A DNA stretch of 64,000 nucleotides from Polaromonas sp. (GCF_013817205.1 NZ_JACDDD010000010.1:1-64000), one strand, 5' to 3'; shown: positions 8,347-17,218, numbered from the stretch's first letter. Notes: generated by a model not told the origin, from the letters alone. Made by a program: numbers and translations.

Positions 8347-9321
8347 ATGCATGCCTGGCTTTGTGAAGACCCCACCGGCGTTGACGCCCTGACCTGGAAA
8401 GAACTGCCCACGCCCGAGCCGAAAGCCGGCGAGGTGCGAATCGCCATCAAGGCGGCCAGCCTGAATTTTCCCGACCTGCTGATCGTCCAGAACAAGTACC
8501 AGATCAAGCCGCCCCTGCCCTTTGTGCCCGGCTCCGAATATGCGGGTGTGGTCGAAGCCATCGGTGAAGGGGTCAAACACCTGAAGGTCGGGCAGAACGT
8601 GGCCTGTCTGTCCGGCACCGGCGGTTTCGGCACCCACACCATCGCACCTGCGGCCCTGTGCATGCCGCTGCCCGACGGTTTTCCGCATGTCGATGCGGCG
8701 GCCTTCATCATGATTTACGCCACCTCGCACCATGCGCTGGTGGACCGCGCGCAACTGAAAGCCGGTGAAACCGTGCTGGTGCTGGGCGCCGCCGGCGGCG
8801 TCGGCACCTCGGCCATTCAGATCGCCAAGGCCATGGGCGCGAAGGTGATCGCTGCGGCATCAACCGATGAAAAATGTGCGCTTTGCAAATCCATAGGCGC
8901 CGACGCCACCATCAACTACAGCACCGAGAACCTGCGCGAAGCCATCAAAATCCTGACCGATGGCAAGGGCCCCGACGTGATTTATGACCCGGTGGGCGGC
9001 GAGTTCGCCGAGCCAGCCTTCCGCTCCATCGCCTGGCGCGGCCGCTACCTGGTGGTCGGCTTCGCCTCGGGACCGATCCCGTCGCTGCCGCTGAACCTCA
9101 CACTGCTCAAGGGCGCCTCCATCGTTGGCGTGTTCTGGGGCGGCTTCGCCAAGAACGAACCCAAAGCCAGCGCCGCAGCCCTGGCCGAGCTCGCACAGTG
9201 GTACGCGCAGGGCAAGATCAAACCCGTGATCGACCGCACCATGCCCATGGCCGAACTCAAGGCTGCCTACGCCCACATGGGCTCACGCGGCGTCAAGGGC
9301 AAGCTGGTCATGGTCAACTGA
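8347..9321 (+). CDS. Zinc-free quinone oxidoreductase-like MDR protein
   Basis: 324 residues, medium-chain dehydrogenase/reductase family, QOR/NADPH:quinone reductase branch. The catalytic N-domain covers ~1-120 and includes NFPDLLIVQNKYQ in place of the alcohol-dehydrogenase zinc ligands. A Rossmann domain follows with GAAGGVGTSAIQIAKAMGAK (NADPH binding). No structural zinc cysteines are seen. The ATG at 8347 follows GGAG by about 8 bp. It diverges from surE with a ~110-bp gap. Substrate cannot be deduced; related proteins reduce quinones or enoyl compounds. Confidence 0.85.
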   Translation: MHAWLCEDPTGVDALTWKELPTPEPKAGEVRIAIKAASLNFPDLLIVQNKYQIKPPLPFVPGSEYAGVVEAIGEGVKHLKVGQNVACLSGTGGFGTHTIAPAALCMPLPDGFPHVDAAAFIMIYATSHHALVDRAQLKAGETVLVLGAAGGVGTSAIQIAKAMGAKVIAAASTDEKCALCKSIGADATINYSTENLREAIKILTDGKGPDVIYDPVGGEFAEPAFRSIAWRGRYLVVGFASGPIPSLPLNLTLLKGASIVGVFWGGFAKNEPKASAAALAELAQWYAQGKIKPVIDRTMPMAELKAAYAHMGSRGVKGKLVMVN

Positions 9322-9444
9322 GCGGTGGCACGCGCTGCGGCGCGTCGGCAGCACTCAGCGGGGCCAAAGCTATCAGCGAGGGAAACATCTGCTTACGCAC
9401 ACATCTTTTAGGTATATATTGAAAATTCCTACAAGGGGCGGCTC

Positions 9445-9885
9445 ATGAACAAACCGACCATGCTGGTGGTAGAAGACAACCCTGACCACCTGGAATTGAC
9501 GCTGACAACACTGGAGGCAAACGGTGTGGATCACCACATCGTGGTGGCGCGCGACGGGCAGCAGGCCCTGGACTACCTGATGGGCGAAGGCCAGCACAGT
9601 GATCGCAATACCGACCTGCAACCGGAACTGGTGCTGCTGGACCTGAACATGCCAAGGATGAGCGGCTTGCAGGTTCTGGAGCGCATGCGCAACGACCCGC
9701 GAACACTTTTTGTGCCGGTGATCATGCTGACCTCGGCCAGCGAACAATCGGACACCGTGCGGGAACTCAAGGGCGGGCTCAACAGCTACACCAGCAAGCC
9801 GCTGGACTACGACGAGTTCAAAGCCCGGCTGGAGGAAGTCCGCGAATACTGGCGCACATCCAGCTTCGCGCCCTTGATGTCCTGA
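9445..9885 (+). CDS. Stand-alone receiver-domain response regulator
   Basis: 146 residues consisting only of a CheY-like receiver domain, of the Rcp1 type. Acidic pocket residues Glu10-Asp11, phosphoacceptor Asp66 (VLLDLNMPRMSG), Thr96 and Lys118 (SYTSKPLDYDEF) are present, so phosphorylation is expected. There is no output domain, so it should act through protein contacts or as a phosphate relay. Rcp1-like regulators usually pair with phytochrome-type or hybrid histidine kinases; none is seen nearby. An AAGGGGCGG Shine-Dalgarno precedes the ATG and a TATATT -10-like element lies at ~9412. A terminator follows. Confidence 0.88.
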   Translation: MNKPTMLVVEDNPDHLELTLTTLEANGVDHHIVVARDGQQALDYLMGEGQHSDRNTDLQPELVLLDLNMPRMSGLQVLERMRNDPRTLFVPVIMLTSASEQSDTVRELKGGLNSYTSKPLDYDEFKARLEEVREYWRTSSFAPLMS

Positions 9886-9906
9886 GCGCCAGCCGCAAGC
9901 GGCCAC

Positions 9907-9934
9907 AAAAAAAGCCCCTCGCAAGGGGCTTTTT
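9907..9934. terminator. Bidirectional intrinsic terminator
   Basis: The stem GCCCCT/AGGGGC is flanked by A7 and T5. It serves the response regulator and, on the other strand, tRNA-His. Confidence 0.92.
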
Positions 9935-9940
9935 GAATAC

Positions 9941-10016
9941 TGGGGTGGCTGATGGGGCTCGAACCCACGACAACAGGAATCACAATCCTGGACTCTACCA
10001 ACTGAGCTACAGCCAC
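9941..10016 (-). tRNA. tRNA-His (GTG)
   Basis: The minus strand folds as a complete cloverleaf: acceptor GTGGCTG/CAGCCAC, D-arm TAGCTCAGTTGGTAGAG, anticodon stem CAGGA/TCCTG with loop TTGTGAT (anticodon GTG), T-arm with GGTTCGAGCC, and an encoded CCA end. The base before the acceptor stem (10017) is G facing a C discriminator, which fits the extra G-1 of tRNA-His. Confidence 0.97.
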
Positions 10017-10069
10017 CGAAGCCTCAAATTATAGCGGGAACTGCGCGCGCGTTCGCCCCGGACCTGGCT

Positions 10070-11980
10070 TTATGCGCCGGCTTTCTGCTCGGCGGGACGG
10101 CTCACCTTGATGTCCACCTTGAAGCGTTCTTTGAGGACGTTGTAGTAAGCCAGGCTCTCTGCCGAGGTCCACCACTGCGTGTACTGGGTCTGTTCCTGCT
10201 GGGCCTGGGCCGGCGCAGGAGCGGCGCGCGGCAGCACCTTGAGCACCTTGACCACGGCGTAACCCTGGGCGCCCAGATCCACGCCCACCAAGGCCGGCAA
10301 GCCCACCGCATCGACACTGAGGGCAGCTTTCAAGGCTTCCGCTGGCAACTGCTGCGCCTGTTCACGCGAGACCACCACCGGTGCAGGCATGGCAGCCGTC
10401 GCAGGACTGGCCTTCCAGGCGGCGAGTTTTTCGGCGCCGTCTTTGCGCGCCATCTCGGCGCCGCGCTGCTGCTGCAGCCGCTCGCGGACCCGGTCCTTGA
10501 CTTCAGCCAGTGGCAGGGCGCGCGCCGCAGTGTAGTGCGTGATACGGCCCGACAGCAGTTGATTGCCGCCCAGATCCACCGCTTCGGTGTTGCGCTTTTT
10601 CTCCACAGCATCCGGCGAGAACAGGGCTTCAAGAAATTTGGGGTTGGCCAGTGCGCCGGTAGCCCCAGGGCCAGGCGCACGGGTCAGCTTGCTGGCGGTC
10701 CTGAGTTCCAGTTTCAGGCGTTCGGCAATCGGGCGCAGGCTCTCGGACTGCTCATAAACCGCATTGCTGAAGGCTTCGGCCGTCTCTGCAAACTTCTTCT
10801 GGGCCTGCTGCTGGCGCAGGTCGGCTTCAAGGGCCGGTTTCATTTCCTCAAAGGTTTTCTGTTTGGGCGCCCGGATGTCTGTCAGCCAGATGATGTGGTA
10901 GCCGAACTCGGTCTCCACCACATCGCTGATATCACCCTTCTTCATGCTGAAGGCAGCGTCGGCAAAGGGCTTGACCATGGACTTGCGGGAGAAGAAGTCG
11001 AGATCACCGCCGTTGGCTGCCGAGCCGGTATCGCTGGAGTTTTTTCGCGCCAGATCGGCAAATGAGTCGGGCGCCTTTTTGACTGCGGCCAGCAGTTCCC
11101 CGGCCTTTTCCTTCGCCTTCTGGCGATCTGCGGCGGGCGCGGAAGCCGGTGCTTCGATCAGGATATGGCTGGCACGGCGCTCTTCATTGCCGGCGAGCTG
11201 GGCCGCGTTCTGCTCGTAATAGGTCTTCAGGTCCTGCTCATTGAGGGTGATGCTTTTGGTCACCGCCTCCTGGTTGAGCAGCACGTATTCGATGTCTACC
11301 TGCTCGGGTGCCTGGAACAGGGCCTGGTTGGCCTTGTAGAACTGCTCAAGCTCTGCGTCGCTGGGGTTGACGCGCGCGGCATAATCGGCGGTGGTGAAGC
11401 GTGCGATCTGTACTTCGCGCTTTTCAAAAAAGGCATTGAGAGACGTGTCCGCCGCCCCCTTGGCCGCGAAACCGCTGCCGGCAATGCCGAGCATGACCTG
11501 CCGCGTCGCAAGCTCGGCCCGCAGGCTGGCCTCATAGGCCTCGGGCGTCATGCCCGCCTGCGCAATAAAACCCGCACGGTCGAACTTGCCGTCGGGCAAG
11601 CGGAACGATGCGATGGCCTTGTCTTCAGCATAGAGCCGCTGCAGCTTCTGGTCGGGGACGACCAGGCCACTCTGGAAGGCGGCAACCGCAAACACGCGAT
11701 CACGCACGAGTCGTTCCAGCGAGGCGTATTTGGCTTCGGGTGAGTCCAGCAACTTGGCGTCAATGGACGGCATGGAGGCACGCAGGCGGGTCACTTCGTT
11801 CTGGTGGGCCAAGTCCCATTCGGCCTGCGAGATGTCCTGGCCATCGACACGGGCGACGATGGCGGTGTTCTGGTCCGAGCGGTTGTAGCCATCCAGGCCG
11901 AACAGCACAAAGGACGGAACAATGAGCAAAAACAGCAAGCCCATCGTGACCTTGGTGTGCTTGCGAATGAATTCAAACAT
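10070..11980 (-). CDS. ppiD: PpiD-like membrane-anchored periplasmic foldase
   Basis: 636 residues, SurA_N/PpiD architecture. A short cytoplasmic N-terminus, one membrane helix at ~12-30 (MGLLFLLIVPSFVLFGL), a SurA-like chaperone region, and a PpiC/parvulin domain at ~270-365 (ASHILIEAP ... GGDLDFFSRKSMVKPF ... GYHIIWLTDI), then a long C-terminal periplasmic part. Members help fold outer-membrane and secreted proteins at the exit of the Sec translocon. It lies between two tRNA genes on the same strand and has its own start after the tRNA-Val terminator. Confidence 0.9.
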   Translation of the reverse strand: MFEFIRKHTKVTMGLLFLLIVPSFVLFGLDGYNRSDQNTAIVARVDGQDISQAEWDLAHQNEVTRLRASMPSIDAKLLDSPEAKYASLERLVRDRVFAVAAFQSGLVVPDQKLQRLYAEDKAIASFRLPDGKFDRAGFIAQAGMTPEAYEASLRAELATRQVMLGIAGSGFAAKGAADTSLNAFFEKREVQIARFTTADYAARVNPSDAELEQFYKANQALFQAPEQVDIEYVLLNQEAVTKSITLNEQDLKTYYEQNAAQLAGNEERRASHILIEAPASAPAADRQKAKEKAGELLAAVKKAPDSFADLARKNSSDTGSAANGGDLDFFSRKSMVKPFADAAFSMKKGDISDVVETEFGYHIIWLTDIRAPKQKTFEEMKPALEADLRQQQAQKKFAETAEAFSNAVYEQSESLRPIAERLKLELRTASKLTRAPGPGATGALANPKFLEALFSPDAVEKKRNTEAVDLGGNQLLSGRITHYTAARALPLAEVKDRVRERLQQQRGAEMARKDGAEKLAAWKASPATAAMPAPVVVSREQAQQLPAEALKAALSVDAVGLPALVGVDLGAQGYAVVKVLKVLPRAAPAPAQAQQEQTQYTQWWTSAESLAYYNVLKERFKVDIKVSRPAEQKAGA

Positions 11981-12041
11981 CTCGAACTTCCTGTGCAGCC
12001 GGGAACCGGCTTTGATAACAAATTTTTACGCCGCCATCAAC

Positions 12042-12069
12042 GAAAAAGGCGAACCCTCAGTTCGCCTTT
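12042..12069 (-). terminator. Intrinsic terminator downstream of tRNA-Val
   Basis: On the minus strand AAAGGCGAA/TTCGCCTTT forms a 9-bp stem with a short loop, followed by T's. It lies between tRNA-Val and ppiD and probably ends the HU/tRNA-Val transcript. Confidence 0.8.
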
Positions 12070-12079
12070 GTCCAGTTTC

Positions 12080-12155
12080 TGGTGGGTGCTGACGGGCTCG
12101 AACCGCCGACCTACGCCGTGTAAGGGCGCTGCTCTACCAACTGAGCTAAGCACCC
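12080..12155 (-). tRNA. tRNA-Val (TAC)
   Basis: The minus strand gives a full cloverleaf: acceptor GGGTGCT/AGCACCC, D-arm TAGCTCAGTTGGTAGAG, anticodon loop CTTACAC (anticodon TAC), T-arm with GGTTCGAGCC, and an encoded CCA. It lies 24 bp downstream of the HU gene and may be cotranscribed with it. Confidence 0.97.
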
Positions 12156-12179
12156 CACCTCAACTTTTAATTCATCGGT

Positions 12180-12452
12180 TCAGTTCAGGGCGTCCTTGAG
12201 CGCTTTGCCTGGACGGAACTTGGGCACCTTGGCTGCCTTGATTTTAATCGCATCGCCGGTACGCGGGTTGCGGCCGGTGCGGGCAGCACGTTTGCCCACG
12301 GCGAAAGTGCCAAAACCCACCAGAGACACGGAGCCTCCTTTTTTCAGGGTTGATTTGACGGCGCCAATGGTTGACTCCAGCGCGCGGGTCGCGGCAGCCT
12401 TGGAAATGTCAGCATGTTTGGCAATGTGCTCGATCAGTTCAGTCTTGTTCAC
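12180..12452 (-). CDS. hup: HU-family DNA-binding protein
   Basis: 90 residues from a GTG at 12452, preceded by GAGGGG. HU dimers bend and compact DNA. The family pattern is complete: [10 protein letters not shown] at the start, [20 protein letters not shown] (the DNA-gripping arm) and [16 protein letters not shown] at the end. Longer in-frame starts upstream add ~47 residues with no HU similarity and are rejected. Whether this is the HupA- or HupB-type copy cannot be decided here. tRNA-Val follows. Confidence 0.93.
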   Translation of the reverse strand: MNKTELIEHIAKHADISKAAATRALESTIGAVKSTLKKGGSVSLVGFGTFAVGKRAARTGRNPRTGDAIKIKAAKVPKFRPGKALKDALN

Positions 12453-12708
12453 AAGGAGCCCCTCGTTGATAAAGTTAATCTGGTTGTCTCTGGAAATATC
12501 CCCCTGGACACCTGCAAAAAGATGGCAGCGGGAGGCGGCATGTGCAGATCGTCTGCTGCGTCCAATTAGAGCCATGGACTCCAACCGTGTCAAGACAACA
12601 TCAGATTTTTACAACGTGCGGTGGCGGATTCTAGTCTTTTTTGCGCTTCCCCGCCTGTCCATATGCACACGCAGTAATTCGGGACTCTGCCAGACCAGCC
12701 AGTTTGCC

Positions 12709-13809
12709 TCAGGCGAGTGTCTGCGCAATGGCCTTGCCCAGGTCAGTGCCACTCGCGCTGCCGCCCAGGTCGGGCGTGCGCGGCGCACCGCTCTGGGGAC
12801 TGAGCACTTGTTCGATCGCTGCGAGCACCGCATCGTGCGCGTCCTTGTGCCCCAGAAACTCCAGCATCATCGCGCCGCACCAGATCTGCCCGATCGGGTT
12901 CGCGATGTTACGTCCTGCGATGTCGGGTGCAGAGCCGTGAACCGGTTCAAACAGCGAAGGAAACTTGCGCTCGGGGTTCAGATTGGCACTGGGTGCGATG
13001 CCGATGGTGCCGGTGCAGGCCGGACCCAGGTCACTGAGAATGTCGCCGAACAGGTTGCTGGCCACCACCACATCGAAGAAGTCCGGGCGCTGCACAAAGT
13101 GGGCGGTCAAGATGTCGATGTGAAACTTGTCGAGCGTAAGGTCGGGATAGTTTTTGGCCATCTCGGCCACGCGTTCGTCCCAGTAGGGCATGGTGATCGC
13201 GATGCCGTTGGACTTGGTCGCGCTGGTCAGGTGTTTTTTCGGCCGCGACTGCGCCAGCTCAAACGCGAACTTCAGCACCCGGTCCACGCCAATGCGTGAA
13301 AAGATGCTTTCCTGCATCACGATCTCGCGCTCGGTGCCAGCGTACATGCGCCCGCCTATGCTGGAATATTCGCCCTCGGTGTTTTCGCGCACGATGTACA
13401 TGTCGATCTCGCCGGGCAGGCGCGGGCTGCCGTCGCGACGCACTACTGGCGCAATGATGCCGGGCATCAGGCGCGCGGGCCGCAGGTTGATGTACTGGTC
13501 GAACTCGCGGCGGAACAGCAGCAGCGACCCCCAGAGCGACACATGGTCGGCAATTTTTTCAGGCCACCCAACAGCGCCGAAATAGATCGCGTCATGCCCG
13601 CCAATCTGGTCTTTCCAGTTGTCCGGCATCATCTGGCCGTGTTTTTCGTAGTAGTCCCAACTTGAAAAATCGAAGTGGTCAAACTGCAGGTCGATGTTGA
13701 ATTTCGATGCGGCAGCCTCCATCACACGAATGCCCTCGGGCATGGTTTCCTTGCCGATGCCGTCGCCGGCAATGACCGCGATTCTTTTCTTTCCGCCGCT
13801 CTTGTTCAT
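12709..13809 (-). CDS. Tartrate/D-malate dehydrogenase (β-decarboxylating family)
   Basis: 366 residues, isocitrate/isopropylmalate dehydrogenase superfamily, closest in pattern to TtuC/DmlA: NAD-dependent oxidation and decarboxylation of tartrate or D-malate. Visible motifs are IAVIAGDGIGKETMPEG, LRPARLMPG (substrate-binding Arg), VRENTEGEYSSIGG (typical of tartrate/D-malate enzymes), KSNGIAI (catalytic Lys region) and SNLFGDILSDLG (metal-binding Asp). It is not in a leucine operon, which also argues against LeuB. The hydrolase upstream on the same strand is only 13 bp away, so they form an operon. Confidence 0.85.
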   Translation of the reverse strand: MNKSGGKKRIAVIAGDGIGKETMPEGIRVMEAAASKFNIDLQFDHFDFSSWDYYEKHGQMMPDNWKDQIGGHDAIYFGAVGWPEKIADHVSLWGSLLLFRREFDQYINLRPARLMPGIIAPVVRRDGSPRLPGEIDMYIVRENTEGEYSSIGGRMYAGTEREIVMQESIFSRIGVDRVLKFAFELAQSRPKKHLTSATKSNGIAITMPYWDERVAEMAKNYPDLTLDKFHIDILTAHFVQRPDFFDVVVASNLFGDILSDLGPACTGTIGIAPSANLNPERKFPSLFEPVHGSAPDIAGRNIANPIGQIWCGAMMLEFLGHKDAHDAVLAAIEQVLSPQSGAPRTPDLGGSASGTDLGKAIAQTLA

Positions 13810-13822
13810 GGTGCTTCCTGGT

Positions 13823-14746
13823 TCAGTGGGTAAAAAAATTCAGTGCTTCGTCCAGCAGCAGGGCCGGCGCTTCTTCAGCAATATAGTGGCCGCAGGGCAG
13901 CGCATGTCCCGACACATCGACGGCGCGCTCGCGCCACAGGGGCAGCACGTCAAAACACTGCCCCATCGCGCCGTGTTCGCCCCATAACACCCGCAGCGGC
14001 TGGGTCAGCTTGTGGCCGGATGCCACATCGGCGCGGTCGTGGTCAAGGTCGATGCCGGCGGAGGCCCGGTAGTCCTCACAAATGCTTTCGGCCGTTCCCG
14101 GAATTTGCACGCAGCGTTCGTACTCGGCCATGGCGTCGGGCGCAAATGCCGCCAGCCCGGCGTGGCGCTTTCCCATGACGCTGCGGATGTATCGCACCGG
14201 ATCGCTGATGATCAACGCCTCCGGCAAGGGCGGAGGCTGGATCAGAAAAAACCAGTGCCAATAGGCTCGCGCGAAAGCTTGCGAGGTGTTCTCGTACATG
14301 GCCAGCGTGGGCGCAATGTCCAGCAGCATCAGGCGCTGGACAGCCGCCGGGTGATCAGCCGCAAGGCGGTGCGCGACCCGCGCGCCACGGTCATGCGCCA
14401 GCACCTGGAAGCGCTCGAAGCCATGATGGTGCATCACCGTTATCGCGTCGAGCGCCATGGCGCGTTTCGAATATGTGAGGTGCATGGGATCTGCGCCCGG
14501 CCGCGCCGAATCACCGTAGCCGCGCAGATCCATGAGGATGACCGTGAAGCGGCGCGCGAGATCATTCGCGACGCGGTGCCACATCACATGGGTCTGCGGG
14601 TGGCCATGGATCAGCAGCAGCGGTGCGCCCTGCCCTCCCCGCAGTGTGTGCAGCGCACCGGCCGGCCCGGAAACAACCGACGGCGTAAACCCTTCAAACA
14701 GCAGGCGGGACCTGCTTGCCTTGGTTTGAATCTCTGTGGCGTTCAT
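13823..14746 (-). CDS. α/β-hydrolase, haloacetate dehalogenase-like
   Basis: 307 residues. The pattern is that of fluoroacetate/haloacetate dehalogenases: Asp nucleophile in LAHDRGARVAHR (D119, with R120 and R123 in the carboxylate-binding positions), acid Asp in LLDIAPT, halide-pocket Trp/His in AYWHWFFLIQPPPLPE, and the catalytic His in CGHYIAEE. An oxyanion segment IHGHPQTHVMWH lies near residue 47. The family also contains epoxide hydrolase-like members, so activity on haloacetate is inferred from the conserved pocket. The start at 14746 places it 78 bp from the divergent LysR gene; ttuC-like follows in the same operon. Confidence 0.8.
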   Translation of the reverse strand: MNATEIQTKASRSRLLFEGFTPSVVSGPAGALHTLRGGQGAPLLLIHGHPQTHVMWHRVANDLARRFTVILMDLRGYGDSARPGADPMHLTYSKRAMALDAITVMHHHGFERFQVLAHDRGARVAHRLAADHPAAVQRLMLLDIAPTLAMYENTSQAFARAYWHWFFLIQPPPLPEALIISDPVRYIRSVMGKRHAGLAAFAPDAMAEYERCVQIPGTAESICEDYRASAGIDLDHDRADVASGHKLTQPLRVLWGEHGAMGQCFDVLPLWRERAVDVSGHALPCGHYIAEEAPALLLDEALNFFTH

Positions 14747-14787
14747 GTGTGGATGGATTCTCCGCAATCGGTGCCCGTGATTCAAGC

Positions 14788-14809
14788 AATAATCAGGCAA
14801 TTGATTATT
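14788..14809. promoter_or_regulatory. Palindromic operator between hydrolase and LysR gene
   Basis: AATAATCA and TGATTATT form perfect 8-bp arms around a 6-bp centre in the 78-bp divergent intergenic region. A T-N11-A core fits inside, as expected of a LysR recognition site. Confidence 0.7.
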
Positions 14810-14824
14810 TCCATGGAAGCATGA

Positions 14825-15784
14825 ATGGAACGCAGTGACCTGGAACTCGTGCTCGCTGTACGCGACCAGGGCAGCCTAAGCGCTGCTGCCCTGAGCCTGG
14901 ACGTCGCGCCGCCCGTGGTCACCAAGCGGCTGGCTGCGCTGGAGGCGCGCCTGGGCCAGCGGCTGTTTCAGCGCACCACCCGACGCGTCAGCCCGACGGC
15001 CGAAGGCGAGACAGTCTGCGAGCGCGCCCAGGTTTTGCTGCGCGGCTTCAGCGAGCTCGAATCAGAGCTGCAGGAGCGCAAGTCCGAACCCACCGGCCTG
15101 ATCCGGCTGGCGGCGACGCTGGGCTTTGGCCGGCTGTGGCTGGGGCCAGCGCTGGCCAGCTTCCAGGAGCGCTACCCGCGCATCGAGATCCAGTTGCAGC
15201 TGAGCGAACAGTTGCCGGACCTCGCCGCCGATGGTTTTGACGGCGCCATCTGGCTCTGGCAGGTCGAGGGTCGGCAGGCCGCGCAGTGGGTGTCACGACG
15301 GCTGGCGCGCAACCAGCGTGTGCTGGTGGCCTCGCCGCGCTACATTCGCCAACACGGCATGCCCGCCAGTCTGGACGAGTTGCAACAGCGCGCCTGTCTG
15401 ATCGTGCGCGAAAACCGCAGCGCGAGCGGCCAGCGCTTCGACGTCTGGCCCTTGCAGAAGGAACGTGACAAAACCCCGGCGCGGGTCCGCGTGCAGGGCC
15501 CGTTGTCCAGCAATTCCGGCGAGCTGGTGCGCGACTGGTGCATCGCCGGGCGCGGCATCATGCTGCGCAGCCTGTGGGACATCGCGCCGCAACTGGCGTC
15601 TGGGGACTTGGTGCGGGTGCTTCCCGCCTATGTGATGCCCGATGCTGACGTCCACTGGCTGGCGCCCTACCGTGCGGATTCGCCGCGTCGCATCCGCCTG
15701 TTGATCGACCATCTGCTCGCGCAATTCCAGGGCGCGCCCTGGAAAACTAAACCGGCGCCTTTGAGGGCCGCACCACAAGGCTGA
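14825..15784 (+). CDS. LysR-family regulator of the hydrolase/dehydrogenase operon
   Basis: 319 residues. The N-terminal winged helix-turn-helix lies at ~1-60 (GSLSAAALSLDVAPPVVTKRLAALEARLG). The effector domain follows from ~90 (GLIRLAATLGFGRLWLGPAL). It is transcribed divergently from the dehalogenase-like/tartrate dehydrogenase pair with a perfect palindrome between them, so control of that operon is likely. The last ~38 bp overlap the convergent EamA gene. The effector is unknown; tartrate, D-malate or a 2-halo acid would fit the neighbours. Confidence 0.88.
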   Translation: MERSDLELVLAVRDQGSLSAAALSLDVAPPVVTKRLAALEARLGQRLFQRTTRRVSPTAEGETVCERAQVLLRGFSELESELQERKSEPTGLIRLAATLGFGRLWLGPALASFQERYPRIEIQLQLSEQLPDLAADGFDGAIWLWQVEGRQAAQWVSRRLARNQRVLVASPRYIRQHGMPASLDELQQRACLIVRENRSASGQRFDVWPLQKERDKTPARVRVQGPLSSNSGELVRDWCIAGRGIMLRSLWDIAPQLASGDLVRVLPAYVMPDADVHWLAPYRADSPRRIRLLIDHLLAQFQGAPWKTKPAPLRAAPQG

Positions 15785-16655
15785 CACCCAGCGCCGTGAG
15801 CGCCGTACCGGCCACCGTCACCATCGTGATGGTTTCGGAAAATAGCAGCCAGGCCATCAAGGCGGTGGTGGGCGGCACCAGATACAGCAGGCTGGTCACG
15901 GCAGTAGAGGCACCGCGCTGGATCAGCATGTAAAGCAGCGAGCTGCCGCCCAGGGTCAGGCCCAGCACCGACCAGGCCAGCGCGCCGACAAAGCCGCTGG
16001 TCCATTGCACCGCTTCCGTTTCCAGAAAAGTGAACGGCAGCGTCACCAGCAAGGCAGCGCCGAGCTGGATGGCGTTGGCGCTGCGCACATCAGCGGACTG
16101 GACAAAACGCTTCTGGTAGAGCGTGCCGGCGGTGATGCTGAGCAGCGCAAAAACCGCCCAGGCCAGTGTGTAAGCCGTGGCTTCATTGCCCGCACCAAAC
16201 TTGCGCGAAACCACCAGCAGCAAGCCGGCCAGACCCAGCATGAGGCCCAGCCACTGCCGCGCACTGACGCGGCTTTTGCCGGTGCCGGACTCGCCGATCT
16301 GCGACACCCAGACGGCTGTCAGCACTGGTTGCAGGCCGACCACCAGCGCCGACAGGCCCGAGCCCATCCCGCCCTTGATGGCAGACCAGACCCCGCTCAG
16401 GTAACCGGCGTGAATCAGGATGCCGGTGACCCCCAAGTGCAGCCACTGCATTCGGTTGGTTGGCCACGCCACCCGTGCAACAGCAATCCAGGCGATAAAA
16501 CACAGCAGGGACAGCGCATAGCGGATCGCCAGAAAGCTCAGCGGGGGCGCGTAAGGCAAGCCGTATTTGGCGACGATGAAGCCGGTGCTCCAGATCAGGA
16601 CAAAGACTGCGGGCATCGCCCGGATCAGGGCGTCATTGGATGCAAGCCGGCTCAT
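15747..16655 (-). CDS. EamA/DMT-family transporter
   Basis: 302 residues with about ten hydrophobic segments in two EamA repeats, for example VFVLIWSTGFIVAKYGLPYA in the first and LAWSVLGLTLGGSSLLYMLI in the second. Drug/metabolite transporters of this class export amino acids or small metabolites; the substrate is unknown. The ATG overlaps the pgsA stop by 4 bp (ATGA at 16652-16655), so it is translated as part of the pgsA operon. Its 3' end overlaps the LysR gene. Confidence 0.87.
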   Translation of the reverse strand: MSRLASNDALIRAMPAVFVLIWSTGFIVAKYGLPYAPPLSFLAIRYALSLLCFIAWIAVARVAWPTNRMQWLHLGVTGILIHAGYLSGVWSAIKGGMGSGLSALVVGLQPVLTAVWVSQIGESGTGKSRVSARQWLGLMLGLAGLLLVVSRKFGAGNEATAYTLAWAVFALLSITAGTLYQKRFVQSADVRSANAIQLGAALLVTLPFTFLETEAVQWTSGFVGALAWSVLGLTLGGSSLLYMLIQRGASTAVTSLLYLVPPTTALMAWLLFSETITMVTVAGTALTALGVSLVVRPSKAPV

Positions 16656-17218
16656 TTGGCGCGGGCGCGGATTTCGGGGATGGCTTTTTTCAGATAATAA
16701 ATCATGGACCACACCGTGAGGATGGCCGACAGCCAGATCAGCCAGGTGCCCCACAGGTTGGTATCGATCACCTCAAACAGTTCCCCGTCATAAAGCAGGA
16801 ATGGAATGGCCACCATTTGCACCGTGGTTTTGAGCTTGCCCAGCATGTGCACCGCGACACTTTTGGTCGCGCCTATCAGCGCCATCCACTCGCGCAGGGC
16901 GGAGATGGCGATTTCGCGGCCGATGATGATGAGGGCCACAAAAACATCGGTGCGCTGCAGGTGCACCAACACCAGCAAGGACGCACACACCAAAAATTTG
17001 TCAGCAACCGGATCCAGAAAGGCGCCGAAAGACGAGGTCTGGTTCAGCTTGCGCGCCAGGAAGCCGTCCAGCCAGTCGGTGGCTGCAAACACCACGAACA
17101 TCACGGTCGCGATCAGATTGGCCTTCTCCGGCGCGATCTCGATGTAAAAAATCCCCACAATCAATGGAATCGCAACGATGCGGGTCCAGGTCATCACGGT
17201 GGGTATGGTCAAAAACAT
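16652..17218 (-). CDS. pgsA: CDP-diacylglycerol-glycerol-3-phosphate phosphatidyltransferase
   Basis: 188 residues, integral membrane enzyme making phosphatidylglycerophosphate, the committed step to phosphatidylglycerol and cardiolipin. The CDP-alcohol phosphotransferase motif D-x2-DG-x2-AR-x8-G-x3-D-x3-D is complete (DWLDGFLARKLNQTSSFGAF then LDPVADK), giving the metal and CDP ligands. Several membrane helices follow. It sits downstream of uvrC on the same strand, a common proteobacterial order, and overlaps the EamA gene. Confidence 0.95.
   Translation of the reverse strand: MFLTIPTVMTWTRIVAIPLIVGIFYIEIAPEKANLIATVMFVVFAATDWLDGFLARKLNQTSSFGAFLDPVADKFLVCASLLVLVHLQRTDVFVALIIIGREIAISALREWMALIGATKSVAVHMLGKLKTTVQMVAIPFLLYDGELFEVIDTNLWGTWLIWLSAILTVWSMIYYLKKAIPEIRARAK

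Noticed and set aside
12709-13809. LeuB (3-isopropylmalate dehydrogenase)
   Set aside because: The VRENTEGEYSSIGG block and the lack of leuCD neighbours fit tartrate/D-malate dehydrogenases better.
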